This document shows, piece by piece, positions 1 to 8,685 of a stretch of DNA of 64,000 nt (positions are counted from its first letter, which is position 1; the number at the start of each line of letters is the position of its first letter). The stretch comes from Mariniflexile sp. TRM1-10 (GTDB taxonomy: Bacteria > Bacteroidota > Bacteroidia > Flavobacteriales > Flavobacteriaceae): the NCBI RefSeq assembly GCF_003425985.1, contig NZ_CP022985.1, positions 1,277,501 through 1,341,500 of the forward strand, given 5' to 3'. The notes beneath the pieces were generated by a model. That model saw nothing but the letters and a program-made list of their open reading frames with translations. It did not search any database and was not told the origin of the DNA. The position numbers and the translations under genes were made by a program.

Positions 1-2288
1 CCGAAAATTTTATTCAGTTTAGACATGGTTGGAATTAATTTCGCAATTCTATCGGCATCAAAAAGTGGCAAATCCAAAACGCGAGCCGTGTCCCTGATTG
101 ATGATTTTGCAGCCATTGTTCCGTACGTGATGATTTGCGCCACTTGATTGCTACCGTATTTTTTGATAACATAATCCATAACGCGGCTTCGACCTTCATC
201 ATCAAAATCTATATCAATATCGGGCATACTAATACGGTCTGGATTTAAGAAACGCTCAAAAAGCAAATCGTACTTAAGCGGGTCTATATTAGTTATCCAA
301 AGGCAATATGCAACCACCGAACCTGCTGCAGATCCACGACCTGGACCTACCGACACATCCATATTTCGGGCCTCACGTATAAAGTCTTCTACAATTAAAA
401 AGTAACCTGGATAACCGGTGTTTTGAATAACATCGAGTTCAAAATCCAAGCGTTCTATGACTTCATCTGAAAGATCTTCCCCATAGCGCTTTTTGGCACC
501 TTGATATGTTAAATGACGTAAATAGGCGTTTTCTCCACGTTTACCTCCATCGACTAAATCTTCTTCATTCTTAAATTCATCTGGAATACCAAAAGCTGGC
601 AATAAAACTTCACGAGCCAACTCATAAGCTTCTACTTTATCAACCACTTCCTGGATATTGCTTATCGCTTCGGGAACATCCTTAAAGAGGGATTTCATCT
701 CTTCGGAAGACTTAAAATAATAATCTTGGTTAGGCAACCCATAACGATATCCACGTCCGCGACCTATAGGTGTAGCCTGCTTTTCACCATCTTTTACACA
801 TAATAAAATATCGTGTGCATTTGCGTCTTCTTTTTTACGATAGTAAGTGTTATTTGTTGCTACTAATTTAACATCATGCTTTTTTGAAAGCTCAATTAAA
901 ACAGAATTCACGCGATTTTCATCTTCTTGATTATGTCGCATCAACTCCATATACAAATCGTCTCCAAACTGTTCTTTCCACCAAAGCAACGCCTCTTCTG
1001 CTTGATTTTCACCAACATTTAAAACCTTACTTGGTACTTCCCCGTATAGATTTCCTGTTAATACAATTAAACCTTCTTTATATTTTTCAATGAGCTGTTT
1101 GTCAATTCTAGGTAAATAATAAAATCCGTCAACAAAAGCAAGCGACGATAATTTTGCTAAATTATGATAGCCATTTTTGTTCTTAGCTAAGAATACTATT
1201 TGGTAGCCATTGTCTTTTCTGGTTTTATCTGTATGGTCTTCGCAAACAAAAAATTCGCAACCAATGATGGGCTTTATTTCTACAGCAGTTGGTGTTTCAC
1301 CTCTTTCAATGGCTGCTTCGTTTTTTGCTTTAACACTTTTGTTATGATTGCTAACGGCTTTTACAAAGTGGAAAGCGCCCATCATATTTGCGTGGTCTGT
1401 TAACGCGACTGCGGGCATATTATATTCAGCAGCGGCAGCTACCAAGTCGGTAACACTTATGGTAGATTGCAGCACCGAAAATTGTGAATGGTTATGCAGA
1501 TGTACAAAATCAACTTCCTTTAAATCGGATACGTTTTGCTTAATCTCTTCGGTAGAAATGGTTTCAACCTGAACATTTTTTAGGCGTTCACGAATTTTAG
1601 CACTTTCCTCCTTAAGATTAATATGCTTTAATCCTATAAGTTGAATCGTTTTAGGATTGGCCTCATTAAAATTTTGAAAGTAATCTGGCTGAACGTCTAA
1701 TTGTTCTTTCGTGTACTCCCCTAAACGAACCAATTCAAAAAAGCAACGTGTGGTTGCCTCCACATCGGCAGTGGCATTATGTGCTTCATCGAAAGGTATA
1801 CCAAATAAAAACTCATGCAATTCGGTAAGCGTCGGCAACTTAAATTTACCATAACGCCCACCTGGAATTTGACATAAACTAGCGGTATGTTCAGTACAAG
1901 TATCTAAAACAGGTAATTCTTGAAGTGGGTTCGCCACATCCCCGCGAACAAATTCAGCACCCATAATGTTCAGGTCGAACTTTACGTTTTGCCCAACAAC
2001 AAATTTAGCTTTATTTAACGCTTCGTTAAATTTTCTCAAAACTTCGGCTAGCGGAACACCTTGTTCTTGAGCTAATTCTGTTGAAATACCATGAATTTTT
2101 TCAGCATCATAAGGAATATTAAAACCGTCTGGCTGTACCAAATAATCCTGATGTTCGATACAATTTCCCATAGCATCGTGCAATTGCCATGCAATTTGAA
2201 TACACCGCGGCCAATTATCGGTATCGGTAATAGGTGCGTCCCAACGTTTAGGCAAACCAGTAGTTTCAGTATCGAAAATTAAATACAT
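1..2288 (-). CDS. dnaE: DNA polymerase III alpha subunit with fused 3'-5' exonuclease domain, 3' end outside window
   Basis: Replicative polymerase; about 762 codons lie in the window and the C-terminal part continues beyond the left edge. The frame reads open from an ATG at 2288. The N-terminus is a DEDDh proofreading domain beginning MYLIFDTETTG, with the Exo I acidic residues at residues 7 and 9. It is followed at about residue 258 by a PHP domain (HLHNHSQFSVL and ALTDHANM) and at about residue 645-690 by the polymerase catalytic region (GPGRGSAAGS and the catalytic aspartates in MPDIDIDFDDEGR). An alpha subunit carrying its own epsilon-like exonuclease is usual in Flavobacteria and unlike the separate DnaQ of E. 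coli. I found no frameshift or intein in the part visible. Confidence 0.95.
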   Translation of the reverse strand, partial: MYLIFDTETTGLPKRWDAPITDTDNWPRCIQIAWQLHDAMGNCIEHQDYLVQPDGFNIPYDAEKIHGISTELAQEQGVPLAEVLRKFNEALNKAKFVVGQNVKFDLNIMGAEFVRGDVANPLQELPVLDTCTEHTASLCQIPGGRYGKFKLPTLTELHEFLFGIPFDEAHNATADVEATTRCFFELVRLGEYTKEQLDVQPDYFQNFNEANPKTIQLIGLKHINLKEESAKIRERLKNVQVETISTEEIKQNVSDLKEVDFVHLHNHSQFSVLQSTISVTDLVAAAAEYNMPAVALTDHANMMGAFHFVKAVSNHNKSVKAKNEAAIERGETPTAVEIKPIIGCEFFVCEDHTDKTRKDNGYQIVFLAKNKNGYHNLAKLSSLAFVDGFYYLPRIDKQLIEKYKEGLIVLTGNLYGEVPSKVLNVGENQAEEALLWWKEQFGDDLYMELMRHNQEDENRVNSVLIELSKKHDVKLVATNNTYYRKKEDANAHDILLCVKDGEKQATPIGRGRGYRYGLPNQDYYFKSSEEMKSLFKDVPEAISNIQEVVDKVEAYELAREVLLPAFGIPDEFKNEEDLVDGGKRGENAYLRHLTYQGAKKRYGEDLSDEVIERLDFELDVIQNTGYPGYFLIVEDFIREARNMDVSVGPGRGSAAGSVVAYCLWITNIDPLKYDLLFERFLNPDRISMPDIDIDFDDEGRSRVMDYVIKKYGSNQVAQIITYGTMAAKSSIRDTARVLDLPLFDADRIAKLIPTMSKLNKIF

Positions 2289-2395
2289 TCTTTAAGTTTA
2301 GATATTTGATGTTAAATCGTTTAGAATTCTCAAACGAAGTTTATAAAAGTACAGAATTATATCACTTTCAAAAGTTAAAGTTATTAAGAGTTTTA

Positions 2396-2426
2396 AACAA
2401 AAAAAACGCAATCCAAATGGACCGCG
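2396..2426 (-). terminator. Probable rho-independent terminator of the DUF2383 gene
   Basis: On the minus strand a 7-bp stem (GCGGTCC with GGATTGC, two G-U pairs) around an ATTT loop runs into eight T residues. It lies about 80 bases after the stop of the leftward gene that ends at 2507 and upstream of dnaE. Confidence 0.55.
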
Positions 2427-2506
2427 CTTACTTTTACCTCATGCCTATATTATGACACCATTTCTTTATATGACTTTTCGGTATTTATTGCTGATTGAAT
2501 AGCATT

Positions 2507-2899
2507 TTAATGTGTTATCAATAACGAATCTATACTTGGTGGTAATGTCCTGTCTTTTAAAAACTCATTATAATCTTCTAAAATGCCTTCCTCAAACTCA
2601 ATAGCCGCTTCTAAAACGACCTTTTCATTATTAGAATTCAATAGAGATTTTAGATTTACCCAATTTCTGTTAAGGGTTTCTGTTAAACTACCCGAGTCGT
2701 CGGGAATTTGACCATAACGCAAGATTTCCGTTCTTAATTCTTTCGCAAATTTGCTTCGGTCTGTAGCTCTTCGCTTAAAAAACATTTTCAACCTGCCATC
2801 TTCTATAGTATCTATAGCACTTAAATACCTTTTTTCAGCATCATAATTCTTTATTAGCAATTCGTTTAATTTATTAGAGATTTTTTCTGCGTATTTCAT
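2507..2899 (-). CDS. DUF2383-type four-helix-bundle protein, paralogue 1
   Basis: A 130-residue soluble, helical, charged protein with no signal peptide. Its pattern (NELLIKNYDAEKRYLSA near residue 12, RRATDRSKFAKELRTEI near 43, then helices ending IDSLLITH) matches the PA2169/DUF2383 family, ferritin-like four-helix bundles whose biochemical role is not settled. A second copy, with the same length and helix spacing, is encoded at 5781-6230. Both genes share an upstream palindrome at a similar distance from the start codon, so they are probably co-regulated. In other Bacteroidota I know the family mainly as stress-associated. The start is the ATG at 2899. Confidence 0.8.
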   Translation of the reverse strand: MKYAEKISNKLNELLIKNYDAEKRYLSAIDTIEDGRLKMFFKRRATDRSKFAKELRTEILRYGQIPDDSGSLTETLNRNWVNLKSLLNSNNEKVVLEAAIEFEEGILEDYNEFLKDRTLPPSIDSLLITH

Positions 2900-2938
2900 A
2901 ACATCACTTACATTTTAAAATTTCAATAATTTATTTTA

Positions 2939-2960
2939 AGATGTGTATTGTTTCACATCT
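2939..2960 (-). promoter_or_regulatory. Palindromic element upstream of DUF2383 paralogue 1
   Basis: Perfect 7-bp arms AGATGTG and CACATCT around an 8-base spacer, about 41 bases before the start codon at 2899. The same block, followed by the same AT-rich stretch, recurs before the paralogue at 6273-6293. It could be an operator or part of a promoter read by an alternative sigma factor; no TAnnTTTG box is present. Confidence 0.5.
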
Positions 2961-3057
2961 GCATTTTTTAATATAAGACAAATAAGGAGAAGAACCGATT
3001 TTTTAACAAACTTTAGCAGTATTCTACAGGGCTTTAACAGATTGGCTCTTATTTTAA

Positions 3058-3217
3058 GAAACTGTTTAAATTTTATCTAAAAGCCATTTTTTGTTTCTTT
3101 TTGACCCATATTTCGTTGAATTTTTTTCTAATAGCTCTGCTGTTAAAAAAAAAATCCGCCTCATCTGACCCAAAAATAATTCAAAAAAGCATCAATAAAC
3201 AAAACTTAAACAGTTTC
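3058..3217. repeat. Repeat family A, degenerate copy (A3)
   Basis: A 160-bp element with perfect 12-bp terminal inverted repeats (GAAACTGTTTAA and TTAAACAGTTTC). Its interior (CATATTTCGTTGAA, then CCGCCTCAT) is a diverged version of the 162-bp elements at 28333 and 61303, in the orientation of the latter. It fills most of the 406-base gap between the divergent genes at 2899 and 3306, where no other gene is visible. Confidence 0.6.
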
Positions 3218-3305
3218 TAACATTTATGAAATTTAAATGGTTTTAATAACTTAAAAACTTTACATTTAATGTTCAATTTTTTTGAAACCATTCAACTAAA
3301 ACAAA

Positions 3306-4367
3306 ATGAAACATCTATTACTATTTCTTGCAACTGCATTTATTTTTTTAAACATCAAAGCTCAAAATATTCCGCTATATGTTGGCACCTATACCGATGG
3401 TTCCAGCGAAGGCATTTACAAGTTACAGTTTAACCAAAAAACAGGAGAACTTAGTCATTTACAATTAGCTATAGCGACCGAAAATCCTTCATTTATAACA
3501 TACTCACCAAATAAAAAATATTTATACGCCGTAAGCGAAAGCCTTGGCGGCTCTGTTTCTTCTTTTAAAATTCAAGAAAACGGCTTATTAAAGTTTTTAA
3601 ACAAAGTAAGCAGTAATGGCACAGGTCCCTGCCATATTTCGTTAAACAAGCAGGGAAATAAAGCTGTTGTTTCAAATTATCGTGGAGGTAGTGCAGCCGT
3701 TTATAGCATTTCAAGGGACGGAAAACTCAATGAAGCCTCCCAAGTTTTTGAATACAACACCACAGATAAAGTATCTCATGCACATTCCGGTCAATTTTTT
3801 AGAGATGAATTATTTATAGCCGACTTGGGCATGAATGCTGTTTATCAATACAAGCTAAAAAATAACAGTTATGAATTGGCTACGCCTTCAATTTTTAAAA
3901 CCACCGAAAACCCAGGCCCAAGACATTTTGCTTTAACAAAAAACGGTCAATTCATCTATATCATTAACGAGTACGGAAGCTCTGTAACTTCGGTTAAAAA
4001 AACAGACTCTGGTTTTGAACAGATTGATTACGATACCACTTTAGATGAAAATTATAAAGAAAAAAATGCTTGTGCCGATATTCATTTATCTAAAAACGAA
4101 CTTTATTTATATGGTTCCAACCGAGGTGAAAATACCATCGTAGTTTTCAAAAGAAATAAATATGATGGCACCTTAGAAAAAATTCAAACGGTACCAGTTC
4201 ATGGCGATTGGCCAAGAAATTTTACCCTTGACCCTACTGGAAAATTTTTATTGGTTGCCAACCAAAAAAGCCAAAACATAGCCGTTTTTAGTATAGACGC
4301 TTCCACGGGAACACTTACTTTTTTACATGATGTAAAAGTACCCACGCCTGTTTGCTTATTATTTTAA
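3306..4367 (+). CDS. 6-phosphogluconolactonase, beta-propeller (Pgl/YbhE) type, secreted
   Basis: A 353-residue seven-bladed propeller lactonase. Residues 1-19 form a signal peptide ending at Ala-Gln, so the protein is exported, unlike the cytoplasmic pentose-phosphate enzyme of E. coli. Blade motifs are clear: YVGTYTDGSSEGIY at 25, ENPSFITYSPNKKYLYAVSE, GPCHISLNKQGNKAVVSNYRGGS, KVSHAHSG, GPRHFALTKNGQFIYIINEYGS and DWPRNFTLDPTGKFLLVANQ. Many exported Bacteroidota members are annotated 6-phosphogluconolactonase by homology only, and the true substrate may be another sugar lactone. It is a single gene with no operon partner; rpsP follows under its own promoter. Confidence 0.85.
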   Translation: MKHLLLFLATAFIFLNIKAQNIPLYVGTYTDGSSEGIYKLQFNQKTGELSHLQLAIATENPSFITYSPNKKYLYAVSESLGGSVSSFKIQENGLLKFLNKVSSNGTGPCHISLNKQGNKAVVSNYRGGSAAVYSISRDGKLNEASQVFEYNTTDKVSHAHSGQFFRDELFIADLGMNAVYQYKLKNNSYELATPSIFKTTENPGPRHFALTKNGQFIYIINEYGSSVTSVKKTDSGFEQIDYDTTLDENYKEKNACADIHLSKNELYLYGSNRGENTIVVFKRNKYDGTLEKIQTVPVHGDWPRNFTLDPTGKFLLVANQKSQNIAVFSIDASTGTLTFLHDVKVPTPVCLLF

Positions 4368-4395
4368 AGAATCAATTTTGGAATAAAATAAAGCA

Positions 4396-4425
4396 TTGAT
4401 AATTAGAAATAAAATATTATCTTTG
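4396..4425 (+). promoter_or_regulatory. rpsP promoter, Bacteroidota housekeeping type
   Basis: TTG at 4396-4398 and TATCTTTG at 4418-4425, 19 bases apart, fit the -33 TTG / -7 TAnnTTTG pattern. The inferred start of transcription is near 4432, giving a leader of about 40 bases that holds a small GAGGT/ACCTC hairpin at 4443-4457. Confidence 0.7.
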
Positions 4426-4472
4426 CGCCCTCATTAATAACCGAGGTCGAGAACCTCAAATAATTAATTATT

Positions 4473-5033
4473 ATGCCAGTAAAAATTAGATTACAAAGAC
4501 ATGGTAAAAAAGGGAAACCTTTTTACTGGATTGTTGCAGCCGATGTACGATCAAAAAGAGATGGTAAATATCTTGAAAAATTAGGTATTTATAACCCAAA
4601 CACAAACCCAGCAACTATAGATTTAAATGTTGATGGCGCTGTACAATGGTTGCAAAATGGTGCACAACCAACCGACACAGCTAAAGCTATTTTATCTTAC
4701 AAAGGTGCTTTACTAAAAAATCACCTTGCAGGTGGTGTTAGAAAAGGTGCTTTAACAGAAGAACAAGCTGAAGCTAAATTTACTGCCTGGTTAGAAGAAA
4801 AAGCAGGTAAAGTTGGTGCTAAAACCGATGGTTTAGCTAAAGCACAAGCTGAAGCTAAAGCTAAAGCGTTAGAAGCTGAAAAAGCTGCTAACGAAGCTCG
4901 TATTGCTGCCGCTGCTCCTGTTGTTGAAGAGGAAGAAGTTGTAGAAGAAGAAGCAACTGAGGTTGTGGCTGAAGAAACTGCTACCGAAGAAGCTCCTGCT
5001 ACTGAAGCTGAAGCACCAAAAGAAGAAGAATAA
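4473..5033 (+). CDS. rpsP: 30S ribosomal protein S16 with Ala/Glu-rich tail
   Basis: The first 80 or so residues are canonical S16 ([43 protein letters not shown]). S16 binds 16S rRNA in the small-subunit body. The remaining roughly 100 residues are a low-complexity Ala, Glu, Lys and Val extension ending in an acidic EEE tail. This is the long form found in Bacteroidota; E. coli S16 has only 82 residues. The gene has its own promoter and a strong palindromic terminator, so rimM downstream is probably read at a lower level through this terminator or from another promoter. Confidence 0.97.
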   Translation: MPVKIRLQRHGKKGKPFYWIVAADVRSKRDGKYLEKLGIYNPNTNPATIDLNVDGAVQWLQNGAQPTDTAKAILSYKGALLKNHLAGGVRKGALTEEQAEAKFTAWLEEKAGKVGAKTDGLAKAQAEAKAKALEAEKAANEARIAAAAPVVEEEEVVEEEATEVVAEETATEEAPATEAEAPKEEE

Positions 5034-5055
5034 AAAAATAGTTTTTTATACTTTT

Positions 5056-5085
5056 AAACTCCGATACATGTATCGGAGTTTTTTA
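5056..5085 (+). terminator. rpsP: rpsP terminator
   Basis: A perfect 26-base palindrome (AAACTCCGATACA and its complement) runs straight into a T-rich tract, 22 bases after the rpsP stop. The symmetry means it may also work in the other direction. Confidence 0.75.
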
Positions 5086-5149
5086 TGCAAAAAAGTGTCA
5101 TTTTTGCATAGTCCCTTAGAGAAGGGGATTTTATATTTTAAAAAGGAAG

Positions 5150-5169
5150 ATTTCCATCTTCATGGAAAT
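5150..5169 (+). promoter_or_regulatory. rimM: Stem-loop just before rimM
   Basis: ATTTCCAT-CTTC-ATGGAAAT forms an 8-bp stem with a 4-base loop, ending 17 bases before the rimM ATG. It sits where ribosomes would load. No T-tract follows, so it is not a terminator; a translational role is only a guess. Confidence 0.4.
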
Positions 5170-5186
5170 GAAAAAACTAACACTCA

Positions 5187-5711
5187 ATGAAGAAAGAAGA
5201 TTGTTTTTATTTAGGTAAAATTGTATCAAAATATAGTTTTAAAGGTGAACTTTTAATTAAATTGGATACCGACCAACCTGAATTATATGAAGACCTTGAC
5301 GCCGTGTTTATTGAGGTCCGTAACACATTACTCCCCTTTTTTATTGAACGCTCACAGCTTCATAAATCAGATTTATTGCGTGTGCAGTTTGAAGATGTTA
5401 CAAACGAAGCCGATGCCGACTCTTTAATAAAAAGCGATGTGTATTTACCACTCGAGTTTTTACCAAAACTAGAAGGCAACAAATTCTATTTTCATGAAGT
5501 TATTGGGTTTACTATGGAAGATATAAATTATGGAAAAGTGGGCACTATCGTTGGCATTAATGATTCTACCGCGCAAGCCTTATTTGAAGTTGAAAACAAT
5601 GGGAAAGAAATTCTTATCCCTATGAATGATGAGTTTATTGAAAAAGTAGATAGAAAAAATAAAACGGTTTTCGTTAAAACCCCAGAAGGATTGATTGATT
5701 TGTATTTATAA
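5187..5711 (+). CDS. rimM: 16S rRNA processing protein RimM
   Basis: A 174-residue RimM, which helps mature the 3' domain of 16S rRNA and binds S19. The N-terminal beta-barrel (YLGKIVSKYSFKGELLIKLDTD) and the C-terminal PRC-barrel (KFYFHEVIGFTM, YGKVGTIVGIND, EILIPMNDEFIEKVD) are both present. It follows rpsP as in many bacteria, but trmD and rplS are absent from this locus. The start ATG at 5187 is preceded by a stem-loop. Confidence 0.95.
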   Translation: MKKEDCFYLGKIVSKYSFKGELLIKLDTDQPELYEDLDAVFIEVRNTLLPFFIERSQLHKSDLLRVQFEDVTNEADADSLIKSDVYLPLEFLPKLEGNKFYFHEVIGFTMEDINYGKVGTIVGINDSTAQALFEVENNGKEILIPMNDEFIEKVDRKNKTVFVKTPEGLIDLYL

Positions 5712-5730
5712 TTTTAGGGGTAATTTATAA

Positions 5731-5768
5731 AAAAACAGGGGTGATTTTAAAAAATCACCCCTGTTTTT
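5731..5768. terminator. Bidirectional terminator between rimM and DUF2383 paralogue 2
   Basis: AAAACAGGGGTGATTTT pairs with AAAATCACCCCTGTTTT, flanked by an A-tract on one side and a T-tract on the other. It lies between two converging genes and can serve both. Confidence 0.85.
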
Positions 5769-5780
5769 GTTTTACTTATT

Positions 5781-6230
5781 TTAGAGAACAAATTCTTCTT
5801 CCCTTTTCATGGCATTCATATGGTTATAAATACTATCTTGTTGTTTTATCAACAACTTACATGTTGATAACGGTAAGTTAATTTGCCTTAGTAACTCATT
5901 ATATTTTTCAATATTAAATTTTTTTAAACTATAAATTTCCTCCATCAAATCAGTTTCATTATTTGATATAATGAGATCTCTAAAATTCATCCAAATTCTA
6001 TCAAAATCACTGCTTGATACATTCAATTGTTTGGGCTTGCCCTCTAACTTTACAATTTCAGCTCTTAACTGCCTGCCAAATTCGTTTCTTTCAAAGCTTC
6101 TTTCTCTAAAAAATGCTTTTAAGTTATCATCAGCAGCTAAATCTTGAGCTTCCAAATAAACTTTTTCAATCTCGTAATTCATAATTAACAAATTATTGAG
6201 CTTACTTAAAATTTTTTCTAATGACTTCAT
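5781..6230 (-). CDS. DUF2383-type four-helix-bundle protein, paralogue 2
   Basis: A 149-residue paralogue of the protein at 2507-2899. It shares the opening (LNNLLIMNYEIEKVYLEA), the arginine-rich second helix (RERSFERNEFGRQLRAEI) and helix spacing, and has a slightly longer C-terminus (NHMNAMKREEEFVL). I place the start at the ATG at 6230 (MKSLEK), since the paralogue starts at the equivalent point; the open frame upstream would translate the shared palindrome. The function is unknown. Two copies 3 kb apart around rpsP-rimM suggest a dispersed duplication. Confidence 0.75.
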   Translation of the reverse strand: MKSLEKILSKLNNLLIMNYEIEKVYLEAQDLAADDNLKAFFRERSFERNEFGRQLRAEIVKLEGKPKQLNVSSSDFDRIWMNFRDLIISNNETDLMEEIYSLKKFNIEKYNELLRQINLPLSTCKLLIKQQDSIYNHMNAMKREEEFVL

Positions 6231-6272
6231 ATAAATAATCTTTAGTTTAGTACCTACAATAAATTTTTTTAA

Positions 6273-6293
6273 GATGCGTATTGTTTTCACATC
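6273..6293 (-). promoter_or_regulatory. Palindromic element upstream of DUF2383 paralogue 2
   Basis: GATGTG and CGCATC arms (one mismatch to perfect symmetry) around a 9-base spacer, 43 bases before the start at 6230. The element matches that at 2939-2960 almost base for base, and the AT-rich sequence after it (TTAAAA, then TTATTG) is also conserved. Confidence 0.5.
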
Positions 6294-6431
6294 CATACAT
6301 CACATCCATAATCCATATCACCATATTAATAACGGCAATAACTCAAACTTATTTTTCTCACAATTTAATATATTTTGAAATAATTTAACTAGCCTTTTAA
6401 GGTTTTTTTATGAAATTTTAACAAAAAAAAC

Positions 6432-7175
6432 ATGTCTAATAAACCGTTCAAATTCAAACAATTCGAAATCAACCAAGATAAATGTGCCATGAAAATTGGT
6501 ACCGATGGCGTACTTCTGGGTGCTTGGACCCCTATACAACAAAATCCGTTTTCCATATTAGACATTGGTGCAGGCACAGGTATTGTAGCGCTCATGCTAG
6601 CACAACGTAGTCATGCCGAACTTATTGACGCTATTGAAATTGACGACGATGCCTACGAACAATGTGTAAATAATTTTGAACAATCGCCTTGGGGAGACAG
6701 ACTCTTTTGCTACCATGCGTCTTTAGATGAGTTTGTTGCAGAAATTGAAGACCAATACGACCTCATTATATCAAATCCGCCTTTTTATTCAGAAGATTAT
6801 AAATCTGAAAACCTACAACGCGATTTAGCCCGATTTAACGACGCCTTACCTTTTGACCATCTAATTGAAAGCGTTTCTAAGTTATTATCCGAAAACGGCA
6901 TCTTTTCTGTTATTATACCTTTTAAAGAAGAAGCATCATTCATTAAAATAGCTGCAACATTCCATTTATTCCCAAACAGAATTTTACAGGTAAAAGGAAA
7001 TCCTTCTTCAGAAATTAAAAGAAGCCTCATAGCGTTCTCGTTCAGCGAAACCTGTGCTGAGCAAAGTCGAAGTAGCGTCATAAAAAAAGAAACCCTTATT
7101 ATTGAAACAGGGCGCCACGAATATACAGAAGACTATATAAATCTGACAAAAGATTTCTATTTAAAAATGTCATAA
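6432..7175 (+). CDS. tRNA1(Val) (adenine(37)-N6)-methyltransferase, TrmN6/YfiC type
   Basis: A 247-residue SAM-dependent N6-adenine methyltransferase. It has the SAM-binding motif LDIGAGTGIVALMLAQR at about residue 41 and the catalytic NPPFY (LIISNPPFYSEDYKS) at about 117, as in TrmN6, which modifies A37 of tRNA1(Val). Near residue 205 the sequence SFSETCAEQSRSSVIKK interrupts an otherwise normal strand. Its DNA resembles the intergenic inverted-repeat arms found elsewhere in this window, so a repeat fragment seems to have entered the frame without breaking it. Whether the enzyme remains active cannot be told. Confidence 0.85.
   Translation: MSNKPFKFKQFEINQDKCAMKIGTDGVLLGAWTPIQQNPFSILDIGAGTGIVALMLAQRSHAELIDAIEIDDDAYEQCVNNFEQSPWGDRLFCYHASLDEFVAEIEDQYDLIISNPPFYSEDYKSENLQRDLARFNDALPFDHLIESVSKLLSENGIFSVIIPFKEEASFIKIAATFHLFPNRILQVKGNPSSEIKRSLIAFSFSETCAEQSRSSVIKKETLIIETGRHEYTEDYINLTKDFYLKMS
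7044..7072. repeat. Repeat-arm fragment inside the trmN6-like reading frame
   Basis: CCTGTGCTGAGCAAAGTCG, read on the other strand, gives CGACTTTGCTCAGCACAGG, the same type as the GCGCTCGA/TTCGACTGCGCTC arms of intergenic elements at 27811, 52181 and 63936. Its length is compatible with the frame and it adds residues of the type CAEQSRSS. Confidence 0.5.
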
Positions 7176-7334
7176 TACCATTGGAATTAATTAAATTTGA
7201 GACCATATAATGATAAATTCATAAAAAAATACTGCTTTTGCTAATTATTTTATTTTGAATAAGTCAAAAAATCAAAATTAATGTCACGAACGGTAGTAAA
7301 TGCCTCTGTCATTAATTTATAATAAAATGACCAG

Positions 7335-8513
7335 ATGAAACCAGATTTATTTGAAGCACCCGATTATTATAATCTTGATGATTTACTTTCCGAAGAGCAT
7401 AAATTAGTTCGAAATGCTGCCAGGGCTTGGGTAAAACGTGAGGTCTCTCCTATAATTGAAACATATGCCCAAAAAGCAGAATTCCCCATGCAAATTATTA
7501 ATGGTTTGGCAGAAATTGGTGCTTTTGGTCCTTACATTCCTGTGGAATACGGTGGAGCTGGCTTGGACCAAATTAGTTATGGTTTGATTATGCAGGAAAT
7601 AGAACGTGGCGATTCTGGAGTCCGCAGTACCGCTTCGGTACAATCTAGTTTAGTCATGTATCCCATCTGGAAATATGGCACCGAAGCCCAACGTCAAAAA
7701 TACTTACCCAAATTGGCAAGTGGTGAATGGATGGGTTGCTTTGGTTTAACCGAACCCGACCACGGCAGTAACCCAAGTGGCATGGTAACCAACTTCAAGG
7801 ACATGGGCGACCATTACCTTTTAAATGGTGCTAAAATGTGGATAAGCAATGCACCTTTTGCACAAGTAGCCGTTGTTTGGGCTAAAGATGAAACTGGAAA
7901 AATACATGGTTTACTGGTTGAACGTGGCATGGAAGGTTTTACAACTCCAGAAACACATAATAAATGGTCGCTTCGCGCATCTGCAACAGGTGAACTTATT
8001 TTTGATAATGTAAAAGTGCCTAAAGAAAATATATTGCCTAATAAATCTGGATTGGGCGCAGCACTTGGGTGTTTAGATTCTGCACGATACGGCATTGCTT
8101 GGGGTGCTATTGGCGCAGCCATGGATTGTTACGATACAGCACTTAGATATAGTAAAGAACGTATGCAATTTGGTAAACCCATAGGCCAATTTCAACTGCA
8201 ACAAAAAAAATTAGCTGAAATGATTACCGAAATTACCAAGGCACAACTTTTAACTTGGCGACTTGGGGTTTTGCGTAATGAAAACAAAGCAACCTCAGCT
8301 CAAATATCTATGGCAAAACGCAACAATGTAGATATGGCCATTACAATAGCCCGAGAAGCACGCCAAATACTTGGAGGCATGGGTATAACTGGCGAATACT
8401 CTATTATGCGCCACGCTATGAATCTTGAAAGTGTTATTACTTATGAAGGTACGCACGATATTCATTTGCTTATCACGGGACTGGATATAACTGGCTTAAA
8501 TGCTTTTAAATAG
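7335..8513 (+). CDS. gcdH: Glutaryl-CoA dehydrogenase (acyl-CoA dehydrogenase family)
   Basis: A 392-residue FAD enzyme that oxidises and decarboxylates glutaryl-CoA to crotonyl-CoA in lysine and tryptophan breakdown. Diagnostic features are the substrate arginine in GVRSTASVQSSLVMYPI at about 95, CFGLTEPDHGSNP, the FAD/ETF region RQILGGMGITGEY, and the catalytic glutamate in TYEGTHDIHLLI at about 375. These read as the glutaryl-CoA group rather than short-chain acyl-CoA dehydrogenases. It is monocistronic. Saccharopine dehydrogenase at 50119 could be part of the same lysine route. Confidence 0.88.
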   Translation: MKPDLFEAPDYYNLDDLLSEEHKLVRNAARAWVKREVSPIIETYAQKAEFPMQIINGLAEIGAFGPYIPVEYGGAGLDQISYGLIMQEIERGDSGVRSTASVQSSLVMYPIWKYGTEAQRQKYLPKLASGEWMGCFGLTEPDHGSNPSGMVTNFKDMGDHYLLNGAKMWISNAPFAQVAVVWAKDETGKIHGLLVERGMEGFTTPETHNKWSLRASATGELIFDNVKVPKENILPNKSGLGAALGCLDSARYGIAWGAIGAAMDCYDTALRYSKERMQFGKPIGQFQLQQKKLAEMITEITKAQLLTWRLGVLRNENKATSAQISMAKRNNVDMAITIAREARQILGGMGITGEYSIMRHAMNLESVITYEGTHDIHLLITGLDITGLNAFK

Positions 8514-8685
8514 GTTCCTTATTTTCAATATAAACCAATACTTATTTCAAGATGGTCTATTAACCATTCTTGACGCTGAACTTATCTTGACTTTTCGATA
8601 AAAAGCATGTTACACCATTTAAGCTTTGAAATAAAAATTTAGACAATAACTGATTTTCGACAGGTTTTAAAAAAAACTCCTGACT

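Noticed and set aside
8548..8575. Terminator after glutaryl-CoA dehydrogenase
   Set aside because: CAAGATGGT can pair with ACCATTCTTG only with a bulge, and no T-tract follows.
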